Source of the DNA: Veillonellaceae bacterium
GTDB taxonomy: Bacteria; Bacillota; Negativicutes; Veillonellales; Dialisteraceae
DNA: 64,000 nt
Assembly: GCA_025992895.1 (NCBI GenBank)
Contig: DAJPGA010000001.1
Location: 1,991,001 to 2,055,000 of the forward strand
Direction of reading: 5' to 3'
Under the pieces are notes generated by a model. It had not been told where the DNA came from and did not search any database. It saw nothing but the letters and a program-made list of their open reading frames with translations. The stretch's first letter is position 1. Each line of letters opens with the position of its first letter. The position numbers and the translations under genes were made by a program. Positions 61,711 through 64,000 of the stretch are shown one piece after another.

Positions 61711-62568
61711 TTATGCGTTAAAAAGTTCTTCATCCGTCGGTTCATTTGGTGGGATAACTTCCCCGGTTTCCGGGTCTACATTCTGCGGTACAGTGTCGCC
61801 GCTTGATACGGCTTCTGCATCAATAGTCAGGGTTTCATCCGGTTCGTCTTCCATATTCTCCGTGATATGAGACTTTACCGTTTCGTCCGTAGCGACAGCC
61901 TTTACGAAATCCGTAGCGATGGGTGCATATTTAAGAGCTTGTTTCAATACCGTCTTTTTGGCCATCGCATCAAAATCAGTCTGCCACGGGCCTTTGCGGA
62001 AGCTCTTTGACTTCTTCTGGGCGAATTCCAGCACATCGTCCTTGCTCATGACTTCAAAGCCATACCCGCCGGTTTTGGTGTGCCACACAGCATAGTACAT
62101 AGTGACAGTGCCACGATTGTTCTTTGCCGGAATGTGTTTGAGCTTCGGTTCAAGCCCCAACTCATACTCAAATTCATCATTCTCATGAACCTCATGGGCC
62201 TGGATATCTTTAATCTCGCCAGAACGGTAAGCTAAATCAAGAAGGCCCTTGTAGCCTAACTGAAATTGGCAAACATTGCCGTACGGAATCAGGTAGGCCT
62301 GCCCGATCGGCGTATTGGGTTCAAGCCCCAATTGAGCGGCCTGCATCATCGCTCCCAGGAAAGACTGAGGCGTACACTGCTGCAATTTAGGGGTACTGGA
62401 CAGCGCAGTAAAGACCATACGGGTGAACCGTTCCGGCGTAATGACGGAGGGGAGCGCCTTCTTAATTTCCGGTTCCATGGCCTTGATGAGGCCTTTCAGG
62501 GACGTATCTTTCTGCTGTATTTCCTGCACCTGACTATTTCTTTTCGTTAATCCGCCTTTAGTGTTCAT
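61711..62568 (-). CDS. recT: RecT-family single-strand annealing protein
   Basis: 285 residues. RecT pattern: QCTPQSFLGAMMQAAQLGLEPNTPIGQAYLIPYGNVCQFQLGYKGLLDLAYRSGE; the C-terminus is acidic (PENVDPETGEVIPPNEPTDEELF). It anneals single strands with the YqaJ exonuclease as partner. Preceded by the 94-residue gene. Confidence 0.93.
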   Translation of the reverse strand: MNTKGGLTKRNSQVQEIQQKDTSLKGLIKAMEPEIKKALPSVITPERFTRMVFTALSSTPKLQQCTPQSFLGAMMQAAQLGLEPNTPIGQAYLIPYGNVCQFQLGYKGLLDLAYRSGEIKDIQAHEVHENDEFEYELGLEPKLKHIPAKNNRGTVTMYYAVWHTKTGGYGFEVMSKDDVLEFAQKKSKSFRKGPWQTDFDAMAKKTVLKQALKYAPIATDFVKAVATDETVKSHITENMEDEPDETLTIDAEAVSSGDTVPQNVDPETGEVIPPNEPTDEELFNA

Positions 62569-62570
62569 GG

Positions 62571-62855
62571 TTATTCATCCTCCTTGTTTTCAACACGATT
62601 GAGGTCAAAGATCTTATCTGGGGTGATGCTGCCAATCTCATATCCAAGGAAAGAAGCTAAACGATTAAGTGCATCTTGAGCTTCTGCCTTGCTGTAATAT
62701 CTCGCCAAAGTGAAACCATGTGGTAGCGTCAGCCCTTGCAAATCGACTTGCACAGAATAAACTGGTGGCTTAGATTGAAACGCCGTTGCCTTTACAAATG
62801 CGGATACAATCTGATTTGCATCGCAGAAGCCAGCATTTCCTTTAACGATGATCAT
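62571..62855 (-). CDS. Small phage protein between YqaJ and RecT
   Basis: 94 residues: MIIVKGNAGFCDANQIVSAFVKATAF, a mixed alpha/beta part, then SKAEAQDALNRLASFLGYEIG. ATG overlaps the YqaJ stop by four bases. No family recognised. Confidence 0.68.
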   Translation of the reverse strand: MIIVKGNAGFCDANQIVSAFVKATAFQSKPPVYSVQVDLQGLTLPHGFTLARYYSKAEAQDALNRLASFLGYEIGSITPDKIFDLNRVENKEDE

Positions 62856-63844
62856 GAATTCTCACCTTCCTTTTCTTTGACTTCTTTAATGGAAAACCGG
62901 CGGCTTGCTTTGCCAGTTGAAATAAAGCCTTTATCTTTTAATGACTGGTACATGTCCGGGGCTGCCTTCTTGAGTTTCGACAGCTGGCATGTTTCCCGGC
63001 CATGAGTGGTTTTCCAGGCAACTTTGAATGATCCGACGCGGCCCGCTTCCGCATCACCAAGCATTTCTTTCAGCCGGTTCTGGTTCAGGGAAATCTGTTC
63101 TTTGAGCTTATCCATGATTTCCGTATCGCTGTTGATGCTGGCAATTAGAGTATCTGCTTCTTCCGGAAGCATGATTTCTTCATCCCGACTGTCAGCATAT
63201 CTGGCGGCCAATGCCTGGGAGCAGGAAAGGGACCCATCAACTGGCGGTGCGGTTTTCGTCTGCACTAAATCCCAGAATTCTTTTTCTGCCTCAATGAGCG
63301 TTTTGATGTCTTCTTCGTTCCGCTCAATCCGCTTCCATTTACTCTCATTCCCTCCCAGCAGAACCGCAATATACCAGTAGTCCGCTCCAGTCACTGCCAT
63401 GTAGTGTAAGCATTGGCAATAATACGCATCCGGAATTTCATCATCCTTCCATTTCCGGTACTGACTGACCCCAGCAGTCTTGATTTCAAGGCCGGCATTT
63501 TCACCAACCACTGTTCTGTCTACGTTGGCCAACATGAACGGGTATTCCCGGTTTTGCAAAGTGCCAAGCCGCTTCACCTTTTTCCCTGTTTCTTCCTGGA
63601 ACCATTCGGCAATAGCTGGTTCATTCTTTGTGCCCCAGTAAACAAACTGGTTTCCGGATAAATCAGGTGGTTCTGCCTGCCCGGTCTTTTCTATCCACAA
63701 CTCATACGGGCTTTTGTAAGAATTGAGCCCCATGATAACCGCCGCATCACTTCCGCCAATTCCTAAATCTCTTGTTTTGAGCCATTTTTCATGGTCTTCT
63801 GCCTCTTTGACAGACAAGATTAAATCGCAATTTGTATATGCCAT
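62852..63844 (-). CDS. YqaJ-family viral exonuclease
   Basis: 330 residues: LGIGGSDAAVIMGLNSYKSPYELW (the YqaJ motif I), then VDRTVVGENAGLEIKTAGVSQYRKWKDDEIPDAYYCQCLHYMAV with the D-x-E-x-K-type catalytic pattern (GLEIKTA). It resects double-strand ends for RecT. AGGTAAAAGAA before the ATG. Confidence 0.92.
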   Translation of the reverse strand: MAYTNCDLILSVKEAEDHEKWLKTRDLGIGGSDAAVIMGLNSYKSPYELWIEKTGQAEPPDLSGNQFVYWGTKNEPAIAEWFQEETGKKVKRLGTLQNREYPFMLANVDRTVVGENAGLEIKTAGVSQYRKWKDDEIPDAYYCQCLHYMAVTGADYWYIAVLLGGNESKWKRIERNEEDIKTLIEAEKEFWDLVQTKTAPPVDGSLSCSQALAARYADSRDEEIMLPEEADTLIASINSDTEIMDKLKEQISLNQNRLKEMLGDAEAGRVGSFKVAWKTTHGRETCQLSKLKKAAPDMYQSLKDKGFISTGKASRRFSIKEVKEKEGENS

Positions 63845-63895
63845 TTCTTTTACCTCCAGAATTTGTTAAAATAGAGGCGGAATTGTTTGGGAAAC

Positions 63896-64000
63896 TTATT
63901 CCGCCTGCCTGCTGTTGGTTGCCGCCTTCAGCAGGCTTTTTTCTTTATCCACGCGAAGGAACAGTGCATCATACATCTCGTCTTCCGTTGCACCACAGTC
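63896..64000 (-). CDS. 3' end of an unidentified phage gene (partial)
   Basis: The minus-strand frame is open from the window edge for 34 codons to TAA at 63896. The end reads EDEMYDALFLRVDKEKSLLKAATNSRQAE. Charged and helical; no family can be named. It precedes the YqaJ gene by about 50 bases. Confidence 0.5.
   Translation of the reverse strand, partial: DCGATEDEMYDALFLRVDKEKSLLKAATNSRQAE
63907..63942 (+). terminator. Strong hairpin with T-run on the plus strand
   Basis: gcctgctg (63907-63914) pairs with cagcaggc (63929-63936), followed by tttttt (63937-63942). It lies inside the partial gene read on the other strand and could stop rightward transcription. Confidence 0.55.

Overview
The window looks like chromosomal DNA of a diderm Firmicute of the class Negativicutes (Veillonellaceae-like, perhaps Dialister or a relative). 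This is inferred from gene order and gene content, not from a marker search. The main clues are a Gram-positive-style nusA/ylxR/ylxQ/infB operon with CIRCE-controlled groESL, and a tandem pair of CobT-like genes resembling the ArsAB enzyme of Sporomusa and Veillonella. About 33 kb of host DNA is followed by at least 30 kb of prophage that runs off the right edge.

Host part. A rhodanese lipoprotein is followed by an IS3-family element (about 641-2352) that has inserted into a copy of a short repeat. That repeat recurs at 4921-5183 and 26631-26851, and as hairpin-only forms at 4002-4052 and 24839-24889. After an aminotransferase gene comes a mostly noncoding stretch with one 32-codon gene that has its own promoter and terminator (4467-4565). 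The minus-strand translation/transcription operon rimP-nusA-ylxR-ylxQ-infB-rbfA-nrnA-truB-ribF (13384 to 5196) follows. It is preceded by polA-coaE-transglycosylase-unknown gene, ten tRNA genes under one strong promoter, and a three-gene cobamide-base unit (two CobT paralogues plus a degenerate LarC). Next come an aldehyde dehydrogenase, a DUF2939 protein, an RlmI-like methyltransferase, a DUF488 protein, groES-groEL with CIRCE, murB, a YlbF-like gene, trmL, a small exported protein, rplS and rpoD.

Prophage part (about 33,565 to beyond 64,000, nearly all minus strand). Read in transcription order, right to left: recombination (YqaJ exonuclease, RecT), replication (DnaD-like initiator with candidate iterons inside the gene, DnaC-like loader, SSB), small genes, a methyltransferase, RusA and a late regulator. 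A 342-bp control region with a candidate late promoter follows. The morphogenesis operon then runs: terminase, portal, fused protease-capsid, connectors, contractile sheath and tube, a tail chaperone with a -1 frameshift, tape measure, P2-type hub, spike and baseplate proteins, tail fibres, holin and GH25 endolysin. The head is lambda/HK97-like and the tail is P2/Mu-like, so this would be a temperate myovirus. A single plus-strand gene for a small membrane protein, with its own promoter and terminator, sits inside the tail operon (45463-45696) and looks like a lysogeny-expressed moron. No integrase or repressor is visible; they presumably lie past position 64000.

Start codons were chosen from ribosome-binding-site spacing and overlaps with upstream genes. 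Several start at TTG or GTG (rpoD, coaE, the aldehyde dehydrogenase, nusA, rplS and some phage genes).
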